Part shown: one piece after another, positions 52,504 to 60,867 of the stretch
Layout of the letters: each line of letters opens with the position of its first letter
Position numbering within the stretch: position 1 is the stretch's first letter
Source of the DNA: Faecalicatena sp. Marseille-Q4148
GTDB taxonomy: Bacteria; Bacillota; Clostridia; Lachnospirales; Lachnospiraceae
Reading direction: 5' to 3'
NCBI GenBank assembly: GCA_018228665.1
Contig: CP073692.1
Location: 1,178,001-1,242,000, forward strand
DNA length: 64,000 bases
The notes under the pieces: model-generated
Told to the model about the DNA's origin: nothing
Databases searched by the model: none
Seen by the model: only the letters and a program-made list of their open reading frames with translations
Position numbers and translations under genes: made by a program

Positions 52504-53478
52504 ATGCCAACTTATTATGACCAAAAAGCTCACACTTGGTTCTGCAAATTTTATTACACGGATGCACAGGGAATGCGCCGTCAGAAAAAGAAACGTGGGT
52601 TCAAACGCCAGCGGGATGCAAAAGCATGGGAACGTTCTTATTTATCTTCTACGTTTTCTTCTAATGAAATGACATTCCAGCAACTTACAGATCTTTATCT
52701 GTCCGATATGGAGAAGCGCCTGCGCCAGACAACCATGAATACAAAGCAATACATTTTTCGCGATAAGATTCTGCCTTATTTTGCCAAACAAACACTCTCT
52801 TCAATTACCTCTGCCCAGATCCGTTCCTGGCAAAATGAACTTCTTACCCTGCAAAAGAACGATGGCACAGGCTATTCATCCACTTATCTAAAAACAATTC
52901 AAAATCAATTGTCCGCAGTGTTTAACTATGCTGTCCGCTATTATCATCTCTCTGAAAATCCATGTCTGCGCGCCGGTTCTCTCGGTAAGAGTTCTGCTGA
53001 AGAAATGCATTTCTGGACTTATCAGGAATTTAATTCTTTCTTAGCTGTTATCGACAAAGAACGGTTTCGACTTGCCTTTCTTCTTCTATATCATACCGGT
53101 ATCCGTATAGGAGAACTTCTTGCCCTGACCCCCGGCGATTTTCATTTTCAGAATAAACAACTTTATATCTGTAAATCTCTCCAGCGACTGCACGGCGAAA
53201 CTCTGATCACTTCTCCCAAAACACCAAAAAGCATTCGTTTCATTGCTCTGCCTTCATTTTTGTTGCTTCGAATTCAAGAATATATTGAGAATTCCCATAT
53301 TTCCGAGCAAGACTTTATTTTTCCTTTTACCAAATCTCTGCTCGGCAAACGTCTCAAACAGTACGCTGACCTCTCCGGTGTGCCTAAAATCCGGCTTCAT
53401 GACCTTCGGCACCCGTATGTCAAGCCCACGACAAAAAAATTTATAACTTTTTTTGAGGCTTTCCGGGCAGCCATATAG
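52504..53478 (+). pseudogene. Tyrosine recombinase/integrase, truncated by an inserted element
   Basis: 324 aa from ATG 52504 (AGGAGG, 7 nt). N-terminal arm-binding domain, SAM-like core-binding domain (residues about 65-160) and the catalytic start are normal: HTGIRIGELLAL (Arg I) and IRLHDLRH (HxxR). From base 53413 the sequence no longer continues as an integrase; it ends with an unrelated tail PYVKPTTKK. The second His/Trp and the nucleophilic Tyr are missing, so it cannot recombine DNA. The lost 3' part should lie beyond the right end of the inserted element. Confidence 0.88.
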
Positions 53479-53504
53479 CCACCCGCAGCTCTTTCATACG
53501 GCAC

Positions 53505-55049
53505 TCATGCCTCCTTTCCCGATTCGTCTATTCCCAAGAAATCCTGCGTCACATATTCAATCTCAATCCGATTCCCCGGAAAAATATAAACCTTACTAAT
53601 AAGCCTGTCAATCAGGGCTTGTGTCAGGGTGTCGGCGCTGCCTACTTCCCGGACAATTTCCCGCTGTTTCAGCTTTGCCTCATAATCACTCTGTATCTGT
53701 TTGGTCTGTGCGGTAATAGCAGCATGGACATTTTTTGCCTGCACCAGCTCCGCATCATATACCGCCTTGCGCTCCTGATAGGTTTCCAGGTCAATCTCTC
53801 CAAGCGCATACTGTTCATAAAGCTGCCGTTTGCTGTCCTGGATAGAGTGCAGCTTTTCTTCATGCTCGGCCTGCTGGATCGTCTGCAAATCCAGCTTGTC
53901 CTTGCTGCTGTCAATCCCCAATGCCGGCCCCATCTGTGCACGGGTCGTATCAAAGACCACCTGCTCCAACTCCGACATTTTGACCTTTACGCCATAACAG
54001 GGAAGTTCTTTTGCTACCTCGGAATGACGGCAGTAAAACCATGCCCCGTTTCTAAGTGACATGGCATGGTCGCAGCAGCCGCAGAATACTTTCCCGCGGA
54101 GAAGGTAGTCACGCCGCTTTTTATTCGGAAGGGAAAAACGCCTGATCGAAGCATTGGCTTTCTCAAACAGCTCCATGCTTACGATTGCCGGGTGGTGGTC
54201 TGGGATTTTGAACCACTCGCTTTCATCTTTTAGCTGGACACGCCGGCTGCCGATTTCCCTGACCTTGCGTTTCCCGATTACATAGGTACCGATATACCGC
54301 TGATCCTCCAGCATCCGAAGGACTGTTGAGCTGCTCCAGACGCCATGCGTCCGGGAAACATTATAGTGATCCTTGCCTTTACTTTTCCGGTATTCTCCAG
54401 GCGTAGGGATGTTCATGGCATACAGTTTTCTTGTAATCTCGGCGGCTGTATTTCCGTCAGCCGCCCATTCAAATATCTGCCGGACAATCCCTGCAGCGTC
54501 CTCGTCCGGCTCCATACGCCCGTCTGCGCTCTTGCGGTAGCCATAAGGACAGATAACACTCTGATATTCTCCCCGGCGCATTTTCGCATATTTGGCGCTT
54601 TTCGTTTTCATGGACATATCCCGGCTGTAACATTCGCTGATAAGGTACTTAAAGGCAACGTCAATCCCGCCGGTATCGCCTTTGAAATTGGCGGTGTCAA
54701 AATCATCACTGACAGAGATAAACCGGGTGTGGTAGAGGGGAAATACCCGCTCAATGAAATATCCGGTTTCAATGCTGTTACGGCCAAACCGGGAGAGGTC
54801 TTTTACGATAATGCAGTCAATCTTCCCGGCCTGGACCATCGTCAAAAGTTCCTGTACCGCAGGGCGCTCAAAATTCGTACCTGTATGGCCGTTATCAACA
54901 AATTCCAGCACTTCGCCGTTATCCCATTCCGGCAGCGACATGGCCTTTTCCCGGAGGATCAGTTTTTGGTTGGGAATACTCAAACTTTCAGTCTTAAAGT
55001 CCTCCACGGACAGACGGATATAAAGGGCGATCACATATTTTTTGTGCAT
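53505..55049 (-). CDS. Large serine recombinase, terminal copy
   Basis: 514 aa. Resolvase domain with the nucleophile in IALYIRLSVED, DLSRFGRNSIETGYFIERVFP, a recombinase domain (YGYRKSADGRMEPDEDAAGIV) and a zinc ribbon (FCGCCDHAM, then FYCRH and PCYG), followed by a coiled coil at about 380-460. It is the gene nearest the element end, the usual place for the integrase. It overlaps the next recombinase by 19 nt. Length is typical of TnpX/TndX-type enzymes. Confidence 0.92.
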   Translation of the reverse strand: MHKKYVIALYIRLSVEDFKTESLSIPNQKLILREKAMSLPEWDNGEVLEFVDNGHTGTNFERPAVQELLTMVQAGKIDCIIVKDLSRFGRNSIETGYFIERVFPLYHTRFISVSDDFDTANFKGDTGGIDVAFKYLISECYSRDMSMKTKSAKYAKMRRGEYQSVICPYGYRKSADGRMEPDEDAAGIVRQIFEWAADGNTAAEITRKLYAMNIPTPGEYRKSKGKDHYNVSRTHGVWSSSTVLRMLEDQRYIGTYVIGKRKVREIGSRRVQLKDESEWFKIPDHHPAIVSMELFEKANASIRRFSLPNKKRRDYLLRGKVFCGCCDHAMSLRNGAWFYCRHSEVAKELPCYGVKVKMSELEQVVFDTTRAQMGPALGIDSSKDKLDLQTIQQAEHEEKLHSIQDSKRQLYEQYALGEIDLETYQERKAVYDAELVQAKNVHAAITAQTKQIQSDYEAKLKQREIVREVGSADTLTQALIDRLISKVYIFPGNRIEIEYVTQDFLGIDESGKEA

Positions 55050-56683
55050 GGTTCCACCGCCTTTCCCTGAAATTCATTTTTGAACCGGAACATTACATGG
55101 ATATTCCGCTCATGGTCGATCTCGATCCGCTCGATGAGCCGTTCAATCAGCTCTGCCGTCAGCACATGGTCCTGTGCCAGCGACTTGGCATCTTTTTCCA
55201 TTTCCCGGTAGCGTATAAGCTGGCTGTCCAGAACATCCATAGATTTTTCGAGCGCTTCAATCCCACCGGACAGCTCATGGATGGATTGTTCATAACCTGT
55301 TTTTAATTCAAAATATTCCTCGCCTGTCAAAATGCCCTGTACAAAATTTTCATACAGTCCTTGGATCAGCAAACGCTTTTTCTCGATTTCCTGCCTTTGG
55401 GTTGACATCTGAGCTTTCAGCTTATCTTTTTCCTGTTTCTGTCTTGCCTCCAACTGAAAGAGAGGGAGGGACATCCCAAGGGCAACGGCCAGCTCTTTTT
55501 CCAGAATAGATGTAACCGTAGCGATCAGTTCCGTTTCCGGCATCCTCACGCCTTTACAGCCTTTTTGCTGTACCCGGCTGTTGGTAAGGCAATGAAAATG
55601 GTAAACATCCGGGCCTTTTTTGCGTTTCTCCCGCTGCCGGTGAAGGCTCCTGCCGCAGTCTGCACAGAATACCTTTCCTTTGAAAATATTCGGGGTATAG
55701 GGTTGTTTGGAAACCGCCCGGCTTTCCTCACATACCTGTTTCCGGTATTCCTGCACCGCTGTAAAAAGTTCCCGGCTAATGATTGGTTCATGGGTGCCTT
55801 TCGCAACAATCAGGTTGTCCTCGCCGGCTTTAACCTGCTGGTGGTCTACAATCTTTGTCTTGCCCTGCACTAAATCACCGGTATAGACTTCGCTTTCCAG
55901 AATCTTCATCACTGTGCGGGTCTGCCATTTACCGCTCCCGATTAGGCCGGGGCTGGTAATCTCACCGGTGGATTTTTTGTAATGGCTAGGCGCCGGAATC
56001 CCCATCTCGTTTAAGTTAAGGACAATCCGATTCAGCGAAACCCTGTCATGTGCCCATTCAAAAATCTGCTTCACCACAGGGGCAGCAGTTTCATCAACCA
56101 GTAGCTTATGGCAGTTATCCGGGTCTTTCCGGTAGCCGTAGGGCGCCCGCCCGCCGATGTAATCGCCGTCTTTCATGGCCTGCCGTGCCTGGGCTTTGAT
56201 CTTCCGGCCAATATCCAAAGCGTATGCCTCGTTTATCATATTCTTCAGCGGGAGCATAATGCCGCCGTGGAGATTGCCGGGGTCTGCCGTATCAAACTGG
56301 TCCGTCACCGCGATAAAACGGACATTGTGGGAATAAAAATACTGTTCAATGTAGTAGCCGGTGTCAATGGAATTACGCCCTAACCGGGAGAGATCCTTGA
56401 CGATCACACAGTCAATATGACCTGCCTCAATATCCGAAAGCATCTGCTGGAAACCGGGGCGGTGGAAATTCGTGCCTGTCGCCCCGTTGTCGATATAGGT
56501 ATCGTAGACAACGAAATCCGGCTTGTCCGCCAGGAAGTCATTCAGCACCAGCTTCTGGTTCTCCACGGAACAGCCGCGTTTCTTGTTATCTTCCACAGAA
56601 AGACGGATATACAGCGCCACATGCACATATAAGGACGGGGCCGGCATGGAAACCACCGCCTGTTTCCTGCTCTTTCTTGCCAT
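55031..56683 (-). CDS. Large serine recombinase, middle copy
   Basis: 550 aa with an N-terminal basic extension before VALYIRLSVED (catalytic Ser). DLSRLGRNSIDTGYYIEQYF, APYGYRKDPDN, the zinc ribbon FCADCGRSLHRQ with CLTNSR and KGCKG, and a C-terminal coiled coil are present. Its ATG abuts the stop of the third copy, so all three are translated together. Confidence 0.92.
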   Translation of the reverse strand: MARKSRKQAVVSMPAPSLYVHVALYIRLSVEDNKKRGCSVENQKLVLNDFLADKPDFVVYDTYIDNGATGTNFHRPGFQQMLSDIEAGHIDCVIVKDLSRLGRNSIDTGYYIEQYFYSHNVRFIAVTDQFDTADPGNLHGGIMLPLKNMINEAYALDIGRKIKAQARQAMKDGDYIGGRAPYGYRKDPDNCHKLLVDETAAPVVKQIFEWAHDRVSLNRIVLNLNEMGIPAPSHYKKSTGEITSPGLIGSGKWQTRTVMKILESEVYTGDLVQGKTKIVDHQQVKAGEDNLIVAKGTHEPIISRELFTAVQEYRKQVCEESRAVSKQPYTPNIFKGKVFCADCGRSLHRQREKRKKGPDVYHFHCLTNSRVQQKGCKGVRMPETELIATVTSILEKELAVALGMSLPLFQLEARQKQEKDKLKAQMSTQRQEIEKKRLLIQGLYENFVQGILTGEEYFELKTGYEQSIHELSGGIEALEKSMDVLDSQLIRYREMEKDAKSLAQDHVLTAELIERLIERIEIDHERNIHVMFRFKNEFQGKAVEPCTKNM

Positions 56684-58312
56684 TTAGCCCACCTTCCTTT
56701 CTTCATTATGCGCGGCAATCTGTTCCGCCAGGGAAACCGCTTTCTGGTATTCGTCCTGATAGTTAAATTCAATGTGCAGCTCGTCCTTGCCCATGACCCG
56801 TATGCTGCGGATAAGCTGCATGACCGCCCTGCGGTCAATATCCTCCATTGTGGAGAATTGCATGAAATGGTTGATCCAGCGGTTCCGCTCGCTGCGGTTC
56901 TCCAGTACGTCCGTCAGCTTTTCGTTCCACTCGGCGATTGCTTTCTGCAGCAGCTCAATATCCGCATTGTATTTCCGCTTATAAGAAAGAAATTCTTCTT
57001 TGGTAAGGATCCCGCTCACCAGGTTTTCATAGAGCTTGGCTTTGAAGCCTTCCGTCTGTGCCACACGTTTTTCATTTACCCTGATCTGCGCGGCGTATTC
57101 CTGGGCCAGCTCCCGGTTGATACGTTCCTGGCTGATACTGGACAGCAGAGCATCCAGGGAGGCGACATTCTCAATATGGCCTTTTAAGCTGTCCTGCACG
57201 CACTCGATCAGGTCAGATTCCTTTACCATGACAGAGGATGTGCAGCCGTTCTTTTTCCCGGTCGGGCAATAGTAATAATGGTATTCCTTATCCTTATAGC
57301 GGTTGGTCTTGCGGGTCATGCGGCAGCCGCAGCAGCCACAGATTAAAATGCCGGAGAACAGATATACTTTGTCTGACTTCGGGGAGGTCCGGGTGTCAAT
57401 CCTGCGGAGCCGCTGCACCAGGTCAAAATCATGCTTCTGTATGATGGCTTCATGGGCGCCCTCTACCCGGATCCATTCAGAGGAAGGCTTATCCTCACGC
57501 TCTTTCAGTTTGAAGTGAGGCGTGGTCTGCTTTCCCTGAACCAGCGTTCCGGTATAGGTTTCATCCTGCAAGATACGGATAATAGTAGTAGCGGACCATT
57601 TACAGTCCTTGCGATCCGTATAGCCGCCTTTTGCATGTGGCATCCCATTGTTCCGCTTATATGCCAGCGGGGAGAGTACGCCCATCCAGTTCAGCTCGTC
57701 TGCGATATGGGAAGCGCTGAACCCCTCCAGACGCTTTCTGAAAATATCCCGCACCACATTGGCGGCATATTCGTCAACTTCCAGGCTCTTATGCTTATCA
57801 CCGACTTTTATATAGCCGTAAATCGTAAAGGCTCCTACAAAATCGCCGCTGCGCCGTTTCACTTCCAGGGCGCTCCGGGTCTTGACGGAAATATCCCGGC
57901 AGTAAGCCTCGTTCATAATGTTTTTCACGGAAACCGTGAGGTCATCGGCAGCATCGTTTTCCGTGTCCACGTTATCGTTGATGGCGATAAAGCGCACACC
58001 GTAGGCCGGAAATACCCGGCGCATATAGCGGCCGGTCTCTATGTATTCACGTCCCAGGCGGGAGAGATCCTTGACAATTACACAGTTGGCCTCGCCCTGT
58101 TCAATCATACGCATCATTTCCTGAAATGCCGGGCGGTCAAAAAGGACACCGCTGTAACCGTCGTCAATCTTTTCTGCCACGACCTCAATCTCCGGGTGCC
58201 GGGCAATGTAATCATCGATCAGCCGCCGCTGGTTGGCGACGCTGTCGCTTTCCGTCGTCTTGTCATCGGTATAAGAAAGACGGATGTACTTGATTGCTTT
58301 GTAAACCTGCAT
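56684..58312 (-). CDS. Large serine recombinase, first copy of the operon
   Basis: 542 aa from ATG 58312 (AAAGGAG, 9 nt); the longer frame to 58381 is leader. Catalytic motif AIKYIRLSYTDD, DLSRLGREYIETGRYMRRVFP, recombinase domain with FTIYGYIKVGDKHKSLEVD, zinc ribbon CGCCGCRMTRKTN with YYYCPTG. It is more divergent from the other two than they are from each other. Confidence 0.92.
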   Translation of the reverse strand: MQVYKAIKYIRLSYTDDKTTESDSVANQRRLIDDYIARHPEIEVVAEKIDDGYSGVLFDRPAFQEMMRMIEQGEANCVIVKDLSRLGREYIETGRYMRRVFPAYGVRFIAINDNVDTENDAADDLTVSVKNIMNEAYCRDISVKTRSALEVKRRSGDFVGAFTIYGYIKVGDKHKSLEVDEYAANVVRDIFRKRLEGFSASHIADELNWMGVLSPLAYKRNNGMPHAKGGYTDRKDCKWSATTIIRILQDETYTGTLVQGKQTTPHFKLKEREDKPSSEWIRVEGAHEAIIQKHDFDLVQRLRRIDTRTSPKSDKVYLFSGILICGCCGCRMTRKTNRYKDKEYHYYYCPTGKKNGCTSSVMVKESDLIECVQDSLKGHIENVASLDALLSSISQERINRELAQEYAAQIRVNEKRVAQTEGFKAKLYENLVSGILTKEEFLSYKRKYNADIELLQKAIAEWNEKLTDVLENRSERNRWINHFMQFSTMEDIDRRAVMQLIRSIRVMGKDELHIEFNYQDEYQKAVSLAEQIAAHNEERKVG

Positions 58313-58451
58313 AAAAAAACACTCCTTTCTTTGCGCAGAAAAATCCCCGCAATTCAAGAAGTGTGGCTGTGCCGTATTCAATTCCTTTTCCGATTCTTAT
58401 TCTACCACGCCATTGCGGGAAAGTCAGCCCCTTTCCTGAAAAAAATCTGGC

Positions 58452-58667
58452 CTACCGCAGAATCCCTTTGATACATTCCTCCAGGGTGGCGCCTCCTGCT
58501 GCAAAGCTGGCCTGTACAGTAAAACGTCCGCATTTAAAGCGGTAGGGATCCTTGATCTGCCGTACAAATTCCGTGATCCGTTCCTCACGGGAAAGTTCCT
58601 TATTGACGGAAACTTCCCGGATGTCAACCAGTGCGCCGGTACCTCCGGCAGCAGTCATATTTTCCAT
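58452..58667 (-). CDS. Small conserved mobile-element protein (DUF6870-like)
   Basis: 71 aa from ATG 58667 (AGGAG, 8 nt). The core VSVNKELSREERITEFVRQI followed by KDPYRFKCGRFTVQASFA and LEECIKGIL resembles short proteins that sit beside serine recombinases on Clostridial elements. The family name is my recollection and not certain. It is probably a recombination or copy-control accessory. The frame stays open upstream to 58946, but that part is not convincing protein. Confidence 0.6.
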   Translation of the reverse strand: MENMTAAGGTGALVDIREVSVNKELSREERITEFVRQIKDPYRFKCGRFTVQASFAAGGATLEECIKGILR

Positions 58668-59263
58668 GATACCAACTCCTTCCTGAAAATTTCTGATTAT
58701 CAAAACCACATGAATAAGTCGGGCCTGCGCTCTTACAGTCACAGACCCGGCCCATTGTATCTGATTTCGATTAGCTGCCGTATTTGCCACGCCCCCCGGC
58801 AAGCCCTGAATAAACAGGGCGGGACTGTTACAGGCTGCGGATAGCGTCGCCGCATCATAGCCCCGCATACGCCGCCGCTTTGCCAAAGCAAGCAAACGCC
58901 GCAGGAACTCTCCCCAAGTCTTTAGGGAGCCGTGAGGAAGTACCATTATGATCTGTGCCGTCGTCGCGTCCGGCCTGCCACAGCCGGTTTCGTGGGTTGC
59001 GTTTATCGCTCGGACAGCCTGAATCCATCACCTCCTTAGGCTGCCTGTCACCGCGCCGCCCCATTGCCGCTCGGAACACAGAATGAAGTACCTGTAACAG
59101 CGTGTATTCGGTTGTCAAGGAGCAAGCGAGGGGCGTGGCAGTTATGACAGTTTTTCAGTTGGGGCGGGCGGCTGCATGTGCGCCGCCACACCCGCCAGGC
59201 TTGTCCCGCCGAATTATGTCCCTCTACTATACATTTCATTTTCGGGGGCAAAGTTGCCGTCTG
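58668..59263. other. GC-rich interval without a convincing gene
   Basis: 596 nt. Several open frames exist but none has a good ribosome site or a recognisable protein. GCCCTG-AATAAA-CAGGGC (58802-58819) is a perfect short hairpin, and GGGCC/GGCCC segments near 58720-58755 could pair. It may encode a structured RNA or hold a cis-acting site; I cannot tell. Confidence 0.4.
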
Positions 59264-59686
59264 TCAGGATATTTCTTTCAGAAATTTTTCCAGACTCCGC
59301 AGACCGGCATTGATAGAGCGGGTGATTCTGCTCTTATGAGTGCCTTCCGCTTTTGCAATTTCCGACTTGCTCATACCGAGAAAAAAGTGTGCGTAAATCC
59401 GGTTCCGCTGTTTTTCAGGCAGAGAGGCAAGCGCCTGATATAGCCGGGCATTTTCCTCTTTTTGTTCCAGAATTTCAGCCGGCGTCAGGACGATCACCAG
59501 CGCATCACGTTCCACACTGGCATCGTAGTCCAGAGAAAAATATGCCTTATGCCGGTATGTACGCAGAATATAGGAAGCCTCCGCCAGTTTGTATTCCCGA
59601 AGCAGATCCGCCACTTCGTCAGGCACTTCAACAACAGTATCCTGTATATAATAGGGATAGTAATCTTTAAGATTGATTTTCTTCAT
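59264..59686 (-). CDS. Sigma-70 region 4-like protein of a mobile element
   Basis: 140 aa from ATG 59686 (GGAGGAA, 6 nt). The C-terminal half is a sigma region 4 HTH (LASLPEKQRNRIYAHFFLGMSKSEIAKAEG, THKSRITRSINAGL). The N-terminus has no region 2. Such proteins, like the orf7/orf8-type regulators of Tn916-group elements, may activate transfer or excision genes. The long leader before it carries two terminator-like hairpins. Confidence 0.8.
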   Translation of the reverse strand: MKKINLKDYYPYYIQDTVVEVPDEVADLLREYKLAEASYILRTYRHKAYFSLDYDASVERDALVIVLTPAEILEQKEENARLYQALASLPEKQRNRIYAHFFLGMSKSEIAKAEGTHKSRITRSINAGLRSLEKFLKEIS

Positions 59687-59793
59687 AGTAAATTCCTCCA
59701 ATTTCGATTTTTTAGTTGACAGGCAAAATCGAAATCAGAGGGTGGGGAACGGCAGCCGGGACTGTCACACTCGCATTTTCTAAAACAGGGTAC

Positions 59794-59824
59794 AAAAAAA
59801 CGCGCCTGCAAAAACACAGACGCG
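59794..59824 (-). terminator. Terminator-like hairpin in the leader of the sigma-like gene (proximal)
   Basis: CGCGCCTG (59801-59808) pairs with CAGACGCG (59817-59824), one G-U pair. TTTTTTT follows on the minus strand. Confidence 0.75.
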
Positions 59825-59889
59825 CACCAAAACAGAGCATTGTAAAAGCATACTGGAATATGCCGGAATTTGTATTTTTCTGTCGAACC

Positions 59890-59924
59890 AAAAAACCCCG
59901 CAGTTCTTTGACGAATTGCAGGGT
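59890..59924 (-). terminator. Terminator-like hairpin in the leader of the sigma-like gene (distal)
   Basis: ACCCCGCA (59895-59902) pairs with TGCAGGGT (59917-59924) with one mismatch. TTTTTT follows on the minus strand. Confidence 0.72.
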
Positions 59925-60159
59925 CTAATAATTGAATTCTCGAATAAAGACGCGGACTGAGCCCGTAAGGTACTTTCCATAGCATTCCAGATTCTCCCTC
60001 CCCGAAAGGAGGAAGTAAGCAAGCTTACTTACAGCAGGTCCCCTTTCTTTGAGGGCATTATATATGGGGAAATTCCATATCCTTACCTGTTTTATCCTAT
60101 TTCCAACCAAGATGACCGCAAGTTTTGGCATTAGTAGATAGTATTTGTGTAATTAGGAC

Positions 60160-60203
60160 AAAAAAGAACAAAGCCACAAGATAAAACATACCTTGCAGCT
60201 TTG
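60160..60203 (-). terminator. Terminator of the winged-helix regulator gene
   Basis: CAAAGC (60169-60174) pairs with GCTTTG (60198-60203), extended by further pairs; TTCTTTTTTG follows on the minus strand. Confidence 0.75.
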
Positions 60204-60207
60204 CTCA

Positions 60208-60597
60208 TTAAGTATCAAATTTATATCCTACGCCAGTCACACTTTTAATGTAATCCGGCACATCCGGCGAGATTTTCAACTTTTTCCGCATATTACTGAT
60301 GTGGTTGTTGACAGCTTTTCGTGAGTAGTAGGAATAATCCTCATTCCACACAATCTCAATAATCATCTCATAGGTGAATACCCGCTTGGGATTTTGGATC
60401 AGCAATGCCAGTATATCAAATTCTTTAGCCGTCAGATCGACAACCTGATTTTGAACCCGTACAAGTCTTTGCTCCAGGCATACATACAGATTGCCCTCCT
60501 GAATCTCAGTTAGCAGTTGGCTGTTATTGTGCCCTCGGATATATGAAGTGAAACATGGTACGCAGATTTTCTCATACTCTTGGACAAACTCTGTCAA
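60208..60597 (-). CDS. OmpR-type winged-helix regulator, N-terminus probably frameshifted
   Basis: 129 aa from a TTG at 60597. The C-terminal ~95 residues are an OmpR/PhoB wHTH (VVDLTAKEFDILALLIQNPKRVF, DYIKSVTGVGYKFDT). No receiver domain is visible. The same frame continues upstream to 60687 in good-looking protein (KLVVLDISESGRQIG) but meets TAG and has no ATG. An ATG with GGAGG 7 nt upstream lies at 60689, one base out of frame, so a one-base loss in the GGG at 60685-60687 would explain it. It is next to the efflux gene and may regulate it. Confidence 0.65.
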   Translation of the reverse strand: MTEFVQEYEKICVPCFTSYIRGHNNSQLLTEIQEGNLYVCLEQRLVRVQNQVVDLTAKEFDILALLIQNPKRVFTYEMIIEIVWNEDYSYYSRKAVNNHISNMRKKLKISPDVPDYIKSVTGVGYKFDT

Positions 60598-60867
60598 ATC
60601 TTTTTTCTTATCAGCGTTAAGAACTGCAAATAACTTCTCACCTATCTGTCTGCCGGATTCGGATATATCCAGAACAACTAATTTCCCATACTACCACCTC
60701 CACACTCATTCCTTCACTTAAATTTATTACATTTAGCAAATTATCTTTTCTGAAATAACATAGTCCTAAAGATAGAAGTAAAAACAACTACCAGTATTGA
60801 ATGGACTTTTTACCTATATGAAGACTTGATTATATTGAACGCATGTTGTTTTGAATAAATTTACTAC

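Larger units (their letters stand above)
59687..60159 (-). other. Leader with stacked hairpins upstream of the sigma-like gene
   Basis: On the minus strand this 473-nt stretch holds AGTAAGC/GCTTACT and TCCTCC/GGGAGGGA hairpins near 60000-60030, then two terminators (59890-59924 and 59794-59824). A 68-aa open frame (59925-60131) spans part of it but lacks a ribosome site. The layout suggests transcription attenuation. Confidence 0.55.

Noticed and set aside
54345..55070. 241-aa plus-strand open frame
   Set aside because: Antisense to the terminal serine recombinase; composition typical of a shadow frame.
57431..58471. 346-aa plus-strand open frame
   Set aside because: Antisense to a serine recombinase with intact motifs; no recognisable domain.
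58668..58946. N-terminal extension of the small 71-aa protein to 164 aa
   Set aside because: The AGGAG site and ATG at 58667 explain the gene; the extension is basic and lacks homology I recognise.
59925..60131. 68-aa open frame in the leader of the sigma-like gene
   Set aside because: No ribosome site, and the sequence is better explained as structured leader RNA; kept only as a note.
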